Assembly: GCA_018873245.2 (NCBI GenBank) | Contig: JAEMBT020000005.1 | Location: 4,016,001 to 4,080,000, forward strand | Length of the DNA: 64,000 nt | From: Archegozetes longisetosus | Taxonomy: Eukaryota > Arthropoda > Arachnida > Sarcoptiformes > Trhypochthoniidae | Reading direction: 5' to 3' | Part shown: piece after piece, positions 1 through 12,320 of the stretch | How positions within the stretch are numbered: position 1 is the first letter of the stretch | How the letters are laid out: the number at the start of each line of letters is the position of its first letter | Translations under genes and position numbers: made by a program | The notes under the pieces: model-generated | What the model was told of the DNA's origin: nothing | The model's database searches: none | Seen by the model: the letters and a program-made list of their open reading frames with translations, nothing else

Positions 1-1714
1 CTATTCAAAGAATTGTCTGAATTTTGAGTAAATATCATAAATATTTCTCATCGATTGTGTATAATCGTGTTTTCACAAGTATTGCAATATATCGTCAAAT
101 TCTTATTCAACTCTTTGTTAAACAGGAAAGCTTAAGAATCATTTGGTTCTAACATAAACTTTACATAGAAATCGTCTGAATATGACTTTGAAGTTACCTC
201 AACTATATTACGATTTGATTCCTCCTTCAAGTTTGAGCTAAATATTCCGTTTATTGGATGCGTTCTGAGAACTTTATAATCCTTAGATCATAAAAGACAT
301 TAATTTTAGAGCTTATTTATTAGCTATTTGAGCCACAAGTTATAGCCCATAACTAACTGCATGTACACATACTTTAATGTTCCTATGGAATGATTCTTGT
401 TGTATCCTGTCTGCTTTTTTCTTAATTCTCACTCAGTCTTCATTAAACGTAAATTATTTTACGAAATGCGATAACTAACAAAACTTTAAAGGACTATTCA
501 CAAGTGGACATGGACTTTTAAGTTGACTCAAAGTTTGGCATTTCAAGTGGTAAATTCAAATTTGAATTAAACTGAATCAGAATGATTTTGTTTGCAATCT
601 CATAACATATTTGAAAGAGAAACTTATACTTTATTTTGAGTGCATTACTTTTTAAAAGCACATAACATGAGAAAACAAATTAATATAATTTTTAATATTA
701 ATTTACGATTAGTGTAATCGACAAAATAATTGAAAGTGGTCAAGTTTATACTAAAATAAAAATCAAATGCAAAACTTTAACTATCGATTCCGTAAAGCTT
801 TCAGAAATGAATCAATTTAGGATAGATTTAATTGATAAAACATCTGAAATACTTATATTAATTTCTTTTTAAAAATAAAATAACATTCAATTGTTAGGTA
901 TTGATACAATTTAAAATAAAAAACTATTCTCTTAATTAAATAGTCTCAATTTATACTCAACACAAATAAATTACATTCTAATTAACTTTTCAGTAATCAT
1001 CTCAATTATTATAATAGATATAAATACTGAAATTGACAAATTTTTTGAAGTAAATATTCTAAAGAGTAAATATTAAAGAACTTATAAAAAGTACTTCAAG
1101 TTGAGAAGAATGCAGTACTATAAGTGTTAAACCATTCTCACGTACAATTAAGTAAAACCAAACCTAAGCAGTGAAACAATTTGATTCATTGCTTTATTTA
1201 GTTTTAGTTCAACTCAATAGTACAATAATTAACTTTACGGATGTTTTACTCTTACAAAAATATGTGACAATCCGAGCAACGGCAGAGCAAAACGATTAAT
1301 AGATACATATATATACTTTTGAATATATATAACTCGATATTACACTTAAAAAATAGAAAGATTTAACTATTAAATACTTATAAATCTGTTAAACATATTG
1401 ATTCAGTCAAATTAAATCAAGCAAATAAAACATGATCATTAAACTGATATAATTAGGTGTACCCGATTCGATACGTTATAACAAAACGACACACAAATGT
1501 TTGCCATTCTCTTTATACTCAACAATCTCACCGTAAAAACCATCTAAACCTCATCATTTCTAATTCATAATTATTTCAAAAATTAAAAATTTGTTGAATA
1601 TGTTTTGATCAGATGCTGACTTCGATACTGTGTATAAACTGAATTCTAAAAGTTTACAAATGACATTAATTAACACTAATATAATGATCTAAATAAGAAA
1701 ATTCGTCAAAATTT
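1..1714. other. Intergenic, AT-rich, no gene recognised
   Basis: This stretch lies downstream of the Roquin stop codon. It is very AT-rich, has no long open frame on either strand, and shows no tRNA-like fold, transposase relic or tandem array that I can support. It may contain the 3' UTR of the leftward Roquin gene. A TTTATT (reverse of AATAAA) around 1190-1195 could act as a poly(A) signal, but such hexamers are common by chance in this composition. Confidence 0.5.
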
Positions 1715-4448
1715 TCATGTCAGAGGCGAACCATTCATTTGATTGTCTGCCGAATCAATTAAACCGGAAACATAAGAGCTTTGATAATGAGTTGGATCAG
1801 CGATGAAAGCAGTTCTTCCATATTGTGAGTTAGGATTAGGATCAGTGAGGAATGTAGTCGCAAGTATTTGCAACGGTTGAATCAATGTTAGTGATGGAAC
1901 AGCAGAACGACCTAAGATGACGTTAGTTGGATGTGTTCGCGCGCCTGTGTTAATACCATTTGGTGCCAACTGTTGAGACATTCCATTTCCGGGTGCGGCC
2001 ATTGTCGGAGTATTTATGAGATTCATAAGCCTCGAAATTGGCCCGTATTTCGACACAAACGGACGATCGGAAAACGGAATCATCTGATCTTCTTCTGATG
2101 GAAGAGTCGGAGGACCAGCAGAAGCAGTGCCGCATGTTACCGAAGCTGCCATTGTTTGTGTGCTTTGGAACATGTTGGGCGACCCAGTCGACGCTACTAT
2201 TACTGGAACTGGAATCGTATGAATTGTGTTCGAATGTGAAAGTTGTTGACTCGAATCAGGACTTGATATATCATTCGTCTGTGTTAGAATCGAATGCGGA
2301 CCTACTGCTAAAGTTGGAGAAACTGCTAGATTGGTGGCTCTTATGATTCTTGAAGGCGGCACTGATGCGCATGGTCTGACAGCCTGTTGAACTGGTGCGT
2401 GTCGTGGAGATGATAATACGTTAATCGGAGAAAACTGATCAGAATTGAATTGAGGTGAGGCTGGCTGATGCTGCACCAAAGGTCTAACTCGACCCACTCT
2501 TTGTCTCTGATTGTTTGATGAGATACCAGTTGTGAATCTGTTTGTTCTACTATTGTTAGAATTGCTGACCACACCGTGAGACGACGCGAACTGTTGTAGA
2601 AAATCGACCAGTCTGAAAGTTATTACTTTAGCCGCTTCCAAAGCTTCGGATAAATCCTCATGTGTTGGATGACATACAGCTTCTATAGAAAGTTGTATTC
2701 AAAATATAAAATCATTACACTACAATAAATGAGATACTCAAGAAATAATAGTTTATAGAAAGTTTGAGGAATTAAGAAGATTAAAGTCAATTCTAAGAGC
2801 AATTAATACCGTGTGTAGGACTTGGATCAATAAGTGCTAGTTTTTCCAGCGGTTGTCGTATAGCTCCCAAATCCGATGGATCTCCAGTTCGTTGCAAAGC
2901 GATAATAAACTCTTGAATTGATTGACTGAACGAAGCTGGAGATTGAAGCTATTGCAAGATTCAATCAATACTTGTTAAATCTTTTCAGTTGATACATTTT
3001 TGATACCTTATCAATGATCGACTGCATATGTGATTTATGAACGCTATCTCCATATAACAGAGATGACCACTGATCGGGAGATATCCTCAAACCTGCTTCT
3101 AATGCAATCGAAACAATTTGTGTATCATGTTCTCGTCTTAACGCTTCATAGGAACAATATTCTTCCTTCAGTTGCATCAGACTCGAGTCTCCGTCCCTCT
3201 TTGTTAACTAAATTATGTAAAACGTCATTACTTGTCGAGTAATTTTATTTTGAAGATCTCTTTATTTAATATAATTTTCTGGTTTCAACTGACTCGTGTC
3301 TTTGAAAGTTGGACAAAATTAATACAATAACAAGTCATGACATACTTTGAAACAACTGGCGCGATACAAAAGTTGAATGACATGTCCGATTGCCGTTTTG
3401 CTGGCCTGGTGTGGAAAGTGAGGCGATAATCGCTGAACAACAAACATAACAAGCACTTTGCGCGATAGAGCACTTCCATCTTCGAGTGCTAATAAAACTA
3501 ATCTATGGAATGAATGTAATATATTTTAATGCAACTACTCATATACCAAATAATTCTCATAAATACCTCAAGACTTCCTCCTGCATAGCAGGACCCAAGA
3601 ACTGACAACCACGAGCTCTGACTGCTGCCCATAAATTGGAACTGTTTTGAAAATTTTAAACAAACAAAAATATAGTTTAATTCAATAAGAGATAAATTAA
3701 GTTTAGATTTGCTTCTCAAAGAATTCATATGATTGTAATGAAAATAAGTCGACTGAATAAAGCTGAAGAAAAATACCTTAATTGATGTGAATCTTGATGC
3801 TTGATAAGAAGTTCAGCCAAAGCTCTTTCACCAATAGATCGGGCATTTCTCATGGCTCGAGTCCTGCCCTCGCCATCGATGATCTGGCAGTGTAATAAAG
3901 TTATTAACTTTCTCTGCATCGGTCGCGATAGTGATATGTCTAATTATAAAGACAAACAATTAATACAACTAATAGATTTATATTTGAAATAAATGCTGAC
4001 TTTGTTGTTGAGGTCGTAAAAGAAGTGCGAGTTGTTTGATGCAATCGATACATTTTCGATAGTAAGGAATATCATTGACTTCTACGCATTCATAGCTCTG
4101 ACTATTAGTCCTTTCTTTTGATCCTTGAAAACCATCTCTGTTTGAGTTCTGTTGGGATGTTTGTTGACTGTTATTATAGGCTATTAATCCAAGAATTGCT
4201 TCATTTTCAGGCAATCGAGTCTCGATCGGCGTTTGATCGAAAGGACAGTATTGAAGAGACTATTCAGACATAGGGCATAACAACATTGAATAAATGAATC
4301 TATTGACGAATCAATTAAATGATACCTTAAGACATGAAGAACAACAAGTGTGAGAACAAGTGAGAGTGAATGGTTTCCTTAAATTAGAAAAAGCGTTGAA
4401 GCAAATTGGACATAAAAGATAATCGTTCAATTGTGGCGTTAATGGCAT
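1715..4448 (-). CDS. RC3H: Roquin (RC3H) RNA-binding/E3 ligase-like protein lacking the CCCH finger
   Basis: Eight exons: 4448-4326, 4259-4001, 3939-3777, 3641-3567, 3502-3346, 3207-3007, 2948-2810, 2682-1715; 2085 nt, 694 aa. The start is the ATG before the RING finger. RING ligands are visible: C13, C16, C31, H33, C36, C39, C46 and the family's unusual last ligand D49 in CPFD. The HEPN/ROQ region follows and matches the family closely, for example [30 protein letters not shown] and SHMQSIIDK. Roquins bind stem-loop decay elements in mRNA 3' ends and recruit deadenylase. Oddity: after the ROQ/HEPN block ([20 protein letters not shown], near residue 390), where relatives have a CCCH finger, the chain runs straight into a ~290-residue Asn/Ser/Gln/Pro-rich tail with no C-x8-C-x5-C-x3-H. 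Introns are 56-138 nt. The family call is firm; function in this organism is inference. Confidence 0.95.
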
Positions 4449-7440
4449 TTCAATCACAACAACACTTCAGTATATATACTATTTTATTATATATTTCAAT
4501 ATCAATCCATTATTATAACTATTCTTCAATTCCTATAACTATTTTGCAATTGTTGTAACTATCCCTCAATTGGTTTAATTAATTGCAATCAATTGAAAAC
4601 TAAACAAATACATTGGAATCGTAATAATACTCAAAATTTTCTGATAAGCTGTTGACATTTGTTGACTAATAACATCTATTAATATCTAATAAACTTTTGT
4701 TTACATAGAGGGAGACATAATCTGTAAGTAAAGTTTTCACTGATTTTAAACTATAGTAGTGCCTAAAATCAATTTTGTTTTCATATTTATTCTACAATAA
4801 TTGAATCGGAAACAGATTAAAGTAATACAGAAGAAGCCTTAATGCTTCCTTCCAAAGATTTCAACACAATCAAAAATTTGTCAACAGTTCAAAAGTAAAT
4901 AAGAGTTTGATAAGTATTACTTAGAGTTTGGTTAAAAATACCATACAGTCTACACCGTCTACAGTTTACCCCATCTACAATGAACCCACTTATAGTGGAC
5001 TCTTTTGTTTTCGCTAGAATTATAGTCGTTTAGAGTGAGTCTTGGTTGTAGTATACAGTGGATCCTGCTTATAGCAAACACTTTCGACTGCGCTAATCCG
5101 TTCAATGTAAACAAGTTTGACTATATAGAGATTATTCTACCTGTTCTTCAGATGAGTTTAGTTGAATTTAAGAGTAACTAAGCGTAATAATATAATTGAT
5201 ATGATATTTATTTCTAGTTAAGAAAAAGTACTGCATTTCGTAATAAAAAATAAACTTTCAACTTTTAGTATTCTGTATTTAATTCTTAATCAGATTGTTG
5301 TGATTGTGCTGAGGTTCTCCTAAATTGTTTGTCTGATCACTGGTAAAATAAAGTGAATGAAACAAATAGCGAATGTTCACTATATCTGCAATTATTAGAA
5401 AACCTAACACTGTTCTAACAGTATTTTCAATACATCCAATTGATTCAACACTAGCAGAAACTGAAGCAAAACCTTTCATGGTATCAGCTTGTCATCTAAT
5501 TTAATTATTTTAGGCTTAAGAACTTATAATGGAATGAATAATAAATAAATATTAGTGAAAGTAGTAAAAATATTCAGATAAGTACAAATCTATAATAGAC
5601 AAATGAAGAATAAGTGAACGTTTGAGTGATTATATTTGATGACTATTTAGTTTACTATATTTAACAACTGTTTAATATAGATAACCATATTTAATAACTA
5701 TTTAGATGATGATGGACATCTTTATGAAACGCTTATAGCAGCAAATGCTAGCAATTGCAGTACTTACATAATTGACAAATTGAGACTATAAATCTATATA
5801 AAATGGTATCATATCACACATGTCATAAAAGTTATACTAATTCCATTACAGCTAAAACAACTAATTCCATAGTGCTTATCAATATTATCAATAATTTTAA
5901 TTCAAATCCAAATATGGCCAGATACTTTATCAGATTTTCATTTAAACTTTTTGAGACATTTTTCTGAAAATGACCACCTCGCATTTAGCTTAAAAGATCT
6001 ATGCAAGTAAAATACATGGACCTCGAAGCACATATTCAATAGGAAGTTATTTTTGAAATAAACGCGTGCAACAATCAATTCATTAGTTCGCTTCTGTTGA
6101 CAAAATTCAGAATATAATGAAAATCAGAATAAGTGATGCATATGTATGAGTTGACAAATTTTTCTCAAATAATTAATAAACTGACTCTGAACCCGGTTAA
6201 GTAAAGTTACCGTTTCGAGTTGGGACGTCTTGCATATATCAAAGCTAATTATTAAAAAGTTTTATAGTTTGTTCGGCTCTAATAGAGAATATCGACTGAT
6301 ATTGTTGCGTTGGCGCTCATATTTACATATAACCAATCAAACTTGCCATACAACAATTGAAATAGTCGCATTTTAGGCGCTCATAATATCACCAAAAAAG
6401 CTAGGTTGAGTCAGATTGAGCTGGCATTCCGTACTAAATCATTTCTTATATCTAATCTTGTTATGGTAGACGATCGCGAATAACTGAAATTTTAGGATTA
6501 ATTATTTTTAATGTCTAACACATAGAAATGACGTCAAATAATGACATCTAGCTTTGCCAAGAACTCAAGTTTAACGTTCACAGCATTAAGTCCAGAATTA
6601 CTGGGCCTATAAATTAATTGACATTATCTTACATGAAACTTTTGCTCAAATATTAAGTGTCTAAATGATTGGACAAGAAATAATCTAAATGACTATCTCA
6701 ATAAATAGCAAATAGTTGCATTACTATTTAAAAATGATTATATTTTCGGATTTAGAACTATTTTAATTACTAAGCGTGAAACTATGTATGAATATTTCAT
6801 TACTAATCCTAATGAGTATTTCATTACTAATTCCAATGAATAATTCAAAATGTATTTTAAGGTACTTATGCTGAAAGTATTTGAACAATTGATATTTGTA
6901 AAGTATAATTATCATTTGACTGGGAGGCAACTGATTGGAGAACTAATCTTTGAAGTGTTTTGAGAAGTGAAGTAACTTCAATCTGACACTTCAATCAAAA
7001 AATAATTATACACATGTATGAATTATAAACTTTTTACTTCAATGCTCACTTATTAGTTTTTTCTGTCTCTCTATTAACTTCCAGAAACAATTTAACTTAA
7101 ACGCTAAACTAGTTTTCTGAAACTTCTCTAAAAACCAATAAACTCATTCAATTGACTTAATATTCAGATTTTGATTGCAATCAGAAGATATTTCTTGTTG
7201 AAGAGACAGATATGAGAAAAGTTCATTGGAGCGATTGTGAGTTTTTAGCTATTTTAATAAATACTTGTAATTAGATAGTATTATCAAGCAATTAAAATGT
7301 CTTTAAGATTGATTCTATTAGTGGTAATTAGTTGATGGTTGACAAGGTGTCAAACAAGTTGAGAGTGAATGACATAATTCAAATTTGAAACTAAGTGCAA
7401 TTAGAATGACTGAAAGCTGATTGAAATGAGCTTTGCTTGG
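4449..7440. other. Intergenic, 5' side of Roquin; no gene recognised
   Basis: The first few hundred bases must hold the Roquin promoter and 5' UTR. Near 5055-5115 the sequence acagtggatcctgcttatag, followed by a second similar motif, resembles the termini of pogo/Tigger-type elements, but I found no clean inverted partner. The small reverse open frame at 5279-5479 has a hydrophobic centre and no recognisable family; I do not call it a gene. Confidence 0.4.
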
Positions 7441-7457
7441 CTTAATAAGACAACTCC

Positions 7458-9051
7458 CACGTGTTTGTTGTTTCTCACGTGCAAATGACAGTTTTCACGT
7501 GGAAACTATTGAAGAGTATGAGAATTATCACAGAAGAATTTTACAACCTTGAACGTTGTGACATAGGCAGAGTTGACTATTGTCTTTGTTATACATTTTC
7601 GTACAACTTATAAATAGATGATTCTCATCGAAATCAAGCATCGACTTAACTCACGAGTTCAATTATTATGAGAAGTCGGAGGGGAGAGAAACACACAAAT
7701 CATATGAGAATACATACAAATCATATGAGAAAACATACAAATCATACGAAGAAAATAGTTTGGAATTGAGGGAAAAATGTAATCAAAAGTAAGACAAACG
7801 TTATTTTGTGAAAAAATAATTCTCATGATTGGGGTATAGAAGTGTCTGAATGTGAATTATGAAAGTACAGTATATTTATCTTATCTAAACTTTCTCACCA
7901 AACAGTATTCAATTATTTGTTGATTGCATTGATCGCGTAGTGAAATAATTCAGTAGAATTGACTTGAAGGCCAATATAATCGTTGAAGCAATAATAAATA
8001 ATTGAATATTGTTTCACAAGTTCTCGTGGGAAAATTATTAGCACGTGCCGATATATGCGCTCTTCCACACCATCCATACTATTGCTTAATAAGTTAGATA
8101 TCAGACTATTTAAGCACCAGCAGAAGTGAGCCGATAAAAGACCAGTCCTAATGGATCGATAGCTATGCGATTGGTGATTTTGTTACGCTAAATTGCATTA
8201 TATGAATTGTGGAATAGCTGAGCAGTCCGAGTGAAGAGGATTGACGCGTGTGCTAAATAGTATATCACATTATTATCTATGCAACTCAAAAAGGATGTTA
8301 GGATTTTTATATTTGGATGTGAATCTGTCATTCTCACGATAAAATTTCACATCCTGTCAAAATGTGAAACGCTTTGCTTTAGATATTCTCAGTTTTACTA
8401 TGTTTTAAACTAATCTTCATTGTTTCCACTGAAAATAACTTGGCCTCAAGTTCAACATTTCGCACACATATCAAACCTTTAATGGTCTTAGAGTGGAATT
8501 AATTTCAGGATTTTCTAATGTCAAAACTTCAAAGCTATCTGGTACAATAAGAAATTGTTTTAATAACTGACTCTAATGTTGTTATTATTAATAGAGCTTG
8601 ACGCAATAAAAATAGTTTTGAGAAAAGTATTTGACCAGAACTCGATACAACGATTCAAATGTGAATAGCTGCATAAATCTGTGATTTCTATCACATAAGA
8701 ATGTAATGTAAGATCATTACAACTGAGCAAAAGCTCATTTATGAGCGCACGTCCAGCAAAAATCAGGCGAAACAAAGTGCTATTTACTGCACGATTGGCG
8801 ATCGTGGCTCACGTTTTCAACATCGATTTTAGATTATACTATTTTTCCCTATTCACGTGACTGTGGGAAAATTTTTAGTATTTGATGAGAAAAAACTTGC
8901 CTTTCCTAACATTGTCAGCACTTTTAGTCAGGAAGAAAAAGGAAGACAAGAAGAGAGCGAGAAAGGAAGAGAGGAAGGGCGAGGCGGAAGTTTATGCTAA
9001 GTTACTCCCCTTCAGTCCTAGTCCTATGCTCTGACCTCACAATAAGACTTT

Positions 9052-9106
<55 letters not shown>

Positions 9107-10300
9107 CTCTTTATCCCACTTTGCTTTTTAAAGGCCAGAATTGGGAATGACATTAGGCGAAGGTCACAAGCGCAAACTAGAGAAGGTCAGAAGAATGTGG
9201 GCACTACCAAAGCTGTGATCCAGTAGTTTAGTAGAGCTTTAGAATGTTCGTTACCATATTTACTCGCACGTGAGGTCGTGATGCACTGAGGACATGGACG
9301 TACCTCGTTCTCTATGCTGGTACTCTCTTTTCTTCTCTCAATATATACATAGATTAAAAAGCTTTCGTAGGCATAGTTTAAAAAGCTTTCATAGGCATAG
9401 TTTCCCACGAGAAGGTTATGACATTACGGGCATAATCGGAACTTCGGCTAAATCAAAGAATTAGTCAAACATTAGTTTTTAGTTTCATATAAGCATAGAT
9501 TGTCAGACCAATTGAATTTAGTTGTCTAGTTATTATCTTTTGTTCTAAATAAGTGTCACAATAGGATATGTCACATTTTAGACATGACTCGAACCTAAAT
9601 TTCTTATATGGTATCAGAACATGGCTTTGCAAAAGACAAGTTACAGGACGAATATGAGCTCAATTGTCATAATCATATAAATTAAGAGTGACAACAAAAG
9701 TAAACATTAAAGTTGAAGTCAAGTCAACTGGAGTCGAGTCGAGTCGAGGAGAAAGCTTTTAACATGTAGAAAACAATTAAAAGTAGGTTAAGTGCTCCAA
9801 TTTGAGAGTTGAATATATTTGAGAGATAGATAGCAGAAAAGTTTAGTGCATAAGAATGGATTTGTGCAGTAGATAGTGGAAGAGAGTTATTGTGGAAAGG
9901 CTATAGTTTAAGAAGCTATAGTGTAAGAACTGTAGTGTCTAGTATATGCAAAATAGCATATAATCCCTTTTTGCAATAATTAATTAAAACTTAGTGTTTC
10001 TCTTTACTTTTCCCTAATTCTATTGCTATTCCGATGAGAAAACAATTAGAGTTTGCCAATTCCCATAGAAGCGAATCGTTGAATGCTCAGAAGAATTTGT
10101 TTCCCACGCTCTAACAATCCAGACAACAAACAACACAAACGTGCTTTTAGGTGGAGTTTAGGGCTGGATATAACTGGCAATGAGGTGCAAACTGTTGAAT
10201 TTCCAGGCATTTAGAAGAGGGGCTCATCCGAGGGGGCATTGAATGCAAGTCCGCGCCTCTAAATGGGATAGTTCCCACTTTTTCGCTCTTATATATATAC
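7458..10300. promoter_or_regulatory. Candidate Notch/bHLH-responsive enhancer-promoter upstream of the NRARP-like gene
   Basis: Perfect matches to the Su(H)/CSL consensus YGTGGGAAM lie at 8025-8033 (+), 8862-8870 (+), 9401-9409 (-) and 10100-10108 (-), with a one-mismatch copy at 10271-10279 (-). CACGTG palindromes lie at 7458, 7476, 7496, 8042, 8854 and 9267, the first three at 18 and 20 bp spacing, and 8854 only 2 bp from a CSL site. A TATA-like TATATATA near 10290 could start an NRARP-like transcript with a ~470 nt leader. That NRARP genes are direct Notch targets in vertebrates is established; enhancer function here is inferred only from motif density and position. Confidence 0.5.
8927..9103. 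repeat. Purine tract facing a (CT)n microsatellite
   Basis: About 8930-8990 is almost pure A/G (GGAAG/AAGAG type) on the + strand, and about 9053-9103 is a pure (CT)n run. The two tracts are separated by ~65 bp and are partly complementary, so the segment could fold back or form triplex-type structures. It lies inside the candidate regulatory interval of the NRARP-like gene. Confidence 0.85.
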
Positions 10301-10793
10301 CAATCTATGCTATAATGTCGAGATCCAGACCTAAAACCAACCGTTGGTTTGTCGACGTTCTGCACACAATACAACCAAATGTCTGACTGCTTCTCGCTTT
10401 AGCTCGATTCCATTTTCTCAACGGTTTGAAAATCTTTTATTTAGTTCATTTGAAAAAACTCATCAACTCTTATATATTTTGTGCTTAAGATGACATGATA
10501 TGTGCTTATTTAGTAAAAGTGTTTGTTATTCATAGAAATAATTAATTTGCCAAAAATAGCCAACAGTGAGAACATGAAAGGAATGTCTGTATATAATAAG
10601 CAACATTAAAGCTGCTCATGACTGGATTTTAAGCTTGAATAGACTGGATTTTGAAGTTTGAATTGAGTGGAAAACTTTATATTAAGTTTGATGAAAACTT
10701 GTCAGCATAGCTAAAGAAATAGTTATAATTTGTTTAGAAACAAAATAGTGTTATATCGGAATAGATAAGTAATTAGATCGGAATTTGATAGAA

Positions 10794-12320
10794 ATGCACG
10801 ACGAGTACAACCTTGAACCAACTCCTCCAACCACTGACATATCAGAATTGGAGAACCAGCCGCCCTCTCTATCACCCTCTTTGTCAACTTCTTTGTCACC
10901 CTCCATCCCATCATCTCTTCATAATGGAGTTTGTCAACCAATTCATCGTAACAGTCAATTAGCGATGAAAATAAAACAAGAACTGTCTGATGAGACCTCG
11001 AAATACCAAAGTCATGATCGATGTGATACTAATAATAACAGCAATAAATATAATATTAATAACAAGACAACGATCGCTAAACAAATCCTAACTGTGATCC
11101 GTAATGACGACTACGAAGAGTTTTTAATCATTTTAAGATCAAAACCTGATTTGAATGTATTCATTAATGGACAGACGGCACTTCACTATTGTCTCCTTTT
11201 TGGTAAATTATTTGGCTAAAGTTCAGTTTATGGAGAATGTAGGCTTTGAGTATGAGGGAGTCGTGTCGCTACCAGAACAATGCTCTACGCGCGCCATTGC
11301 CCTAGCCCAAACTAGCCTAGCCCAAACTAGACTAACCTAAATTAGACTAACCCAAACCAGCCCAATCAGCCTAACCTAACTAAATTCGATCAATACAAGC
11401 AATTTAGGTTAAGTCAAGTTAGGTTAGTTAAGACAAATGATAGGGGTAGAAACAAAATGTTCTGGAGCCACATGACATTCTTATACCCAGACGCTACATC
11501 AACTATAAACCAGACTATAACCCATTACTTATGATTGTTTCAATAATAATAGATATTTATTTGATTACATTGCCTTTCTCTTAATCTTATGTTAGTTTTC
11601 CTCAAATATGATAAAATTGCGTCTCATAGACAAGTGATGTGCAAACACTCCAGCTTTAGATGAATAGCAGACATTTCATAATTTACAGGGTTTGAAAGTC
11701 TAGATTTCAATTGTCTGAAGATATAGTTGCTATTAAACATAATCGGAGTTAGTTTAATCTCTTACGATTGAAATCTAAACCTATGCAACAGTTCAATATT
11801 CGTATATCAATGTTTAAGAGCAGATAATTTTGTAATTGTTCATTCGAGCATTTATCGGATACATTGTCTGAGACTTAGATATGCGAAGCGTGAGTGAGTG
11901 AACATCACTTTTCATCAATCATTTAACGGCTGACTCGATCAATCGAAAGAATGGTTGATTGATATTTTTCATGACTTGGTTTGAATTGAAAAGTAGTTGA
12001 ATGTTTAGGCTGACAAACATGAGATAACTTAAGATAGCTTGAGATAACTTAAGCTAACTTAAGGCTAGAAGAGATAAATTAAAAGATGAAATAGAAGTGT
12101 ATGAAATGGATTGATTACTTAATTACTGTTAAATTATTACGGAATAGGTCGTGATGTTTCGTGGTGTCGGCAATTAGTATTAAACGGCGCAAATCCTAAC
12201 CTCTCTAATCACGATGGATGGCATCCGCTTCATTTGGCCGCTTCTTATGGTCACAACGAAATACTTACTTATCTTATTAATTGCAATACAAGTAAAGGAG
12301 TGAATAGTGATGTGCTTTAA
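10794..12320 (+). CDS. NRARP-like two-ankyrin-repeat protein (Notch feedback regulator family)
   Basis: Two exons, 10794-11202 and 12148-12320 (582 nt, 193 aa), joined phase 1 across a 945 nt intron (donor G|GTAAAT, acceptor AATAG|GT). The start is the first ATG of the frame. The N-terminal half is Ser/Pro- and Asn-rich and has no counterpart in the ~114-residue vertebrate proteins. It contains IKQE, a match to the PsiKxE sumoylation motif. The C-terminal half holds two ankyrin repeats, NGQTALHYCLLFG and DGWHPLHLAASYGH, then EILTYLI and a short tail, in the same order and spacing as NRARP (GQTALH... DGW.ALH.AA..GH..I..YLI). NRARP binds the Notch intracellular domain-CSL complex and promotes its turnover. 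The ankyrin match is clear; orthology to NRARP rather than another short ankyrin protein is likely but needs a tree. Confidence 0.8.
11285..11440. repeat. Degenerate CCTAA/CTAGCCCAAA array with inverted TTAGG part
   Basis: Inside the NRARP-like intron, about 90 bp consists of diverged units such as cctagcccaaactag and actaacctaa, followed 40 bp later by the opposite-strand form gttaagtcaagttaggttag. CCTAACCTAA is two units of the arthropod telomere repeat TTAGG read on the other strand, but most units are degenerate. A second short array of gataactta-ag units lies at about 12021-12066. Confidence 0.6.

Noticed and set aside
5055-5115. Possible pogo/Tigger terminal repeat
   Set aside because: Only one end-like motif is visible; no inverted partner or transposase nearby.
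5279-5479. Reverse 66-codon frame with a hydrophobic middle
   Set aside because: No recognisable similarity, no promoter or poly(A) context, length expected by chance in a 6 kb gap.
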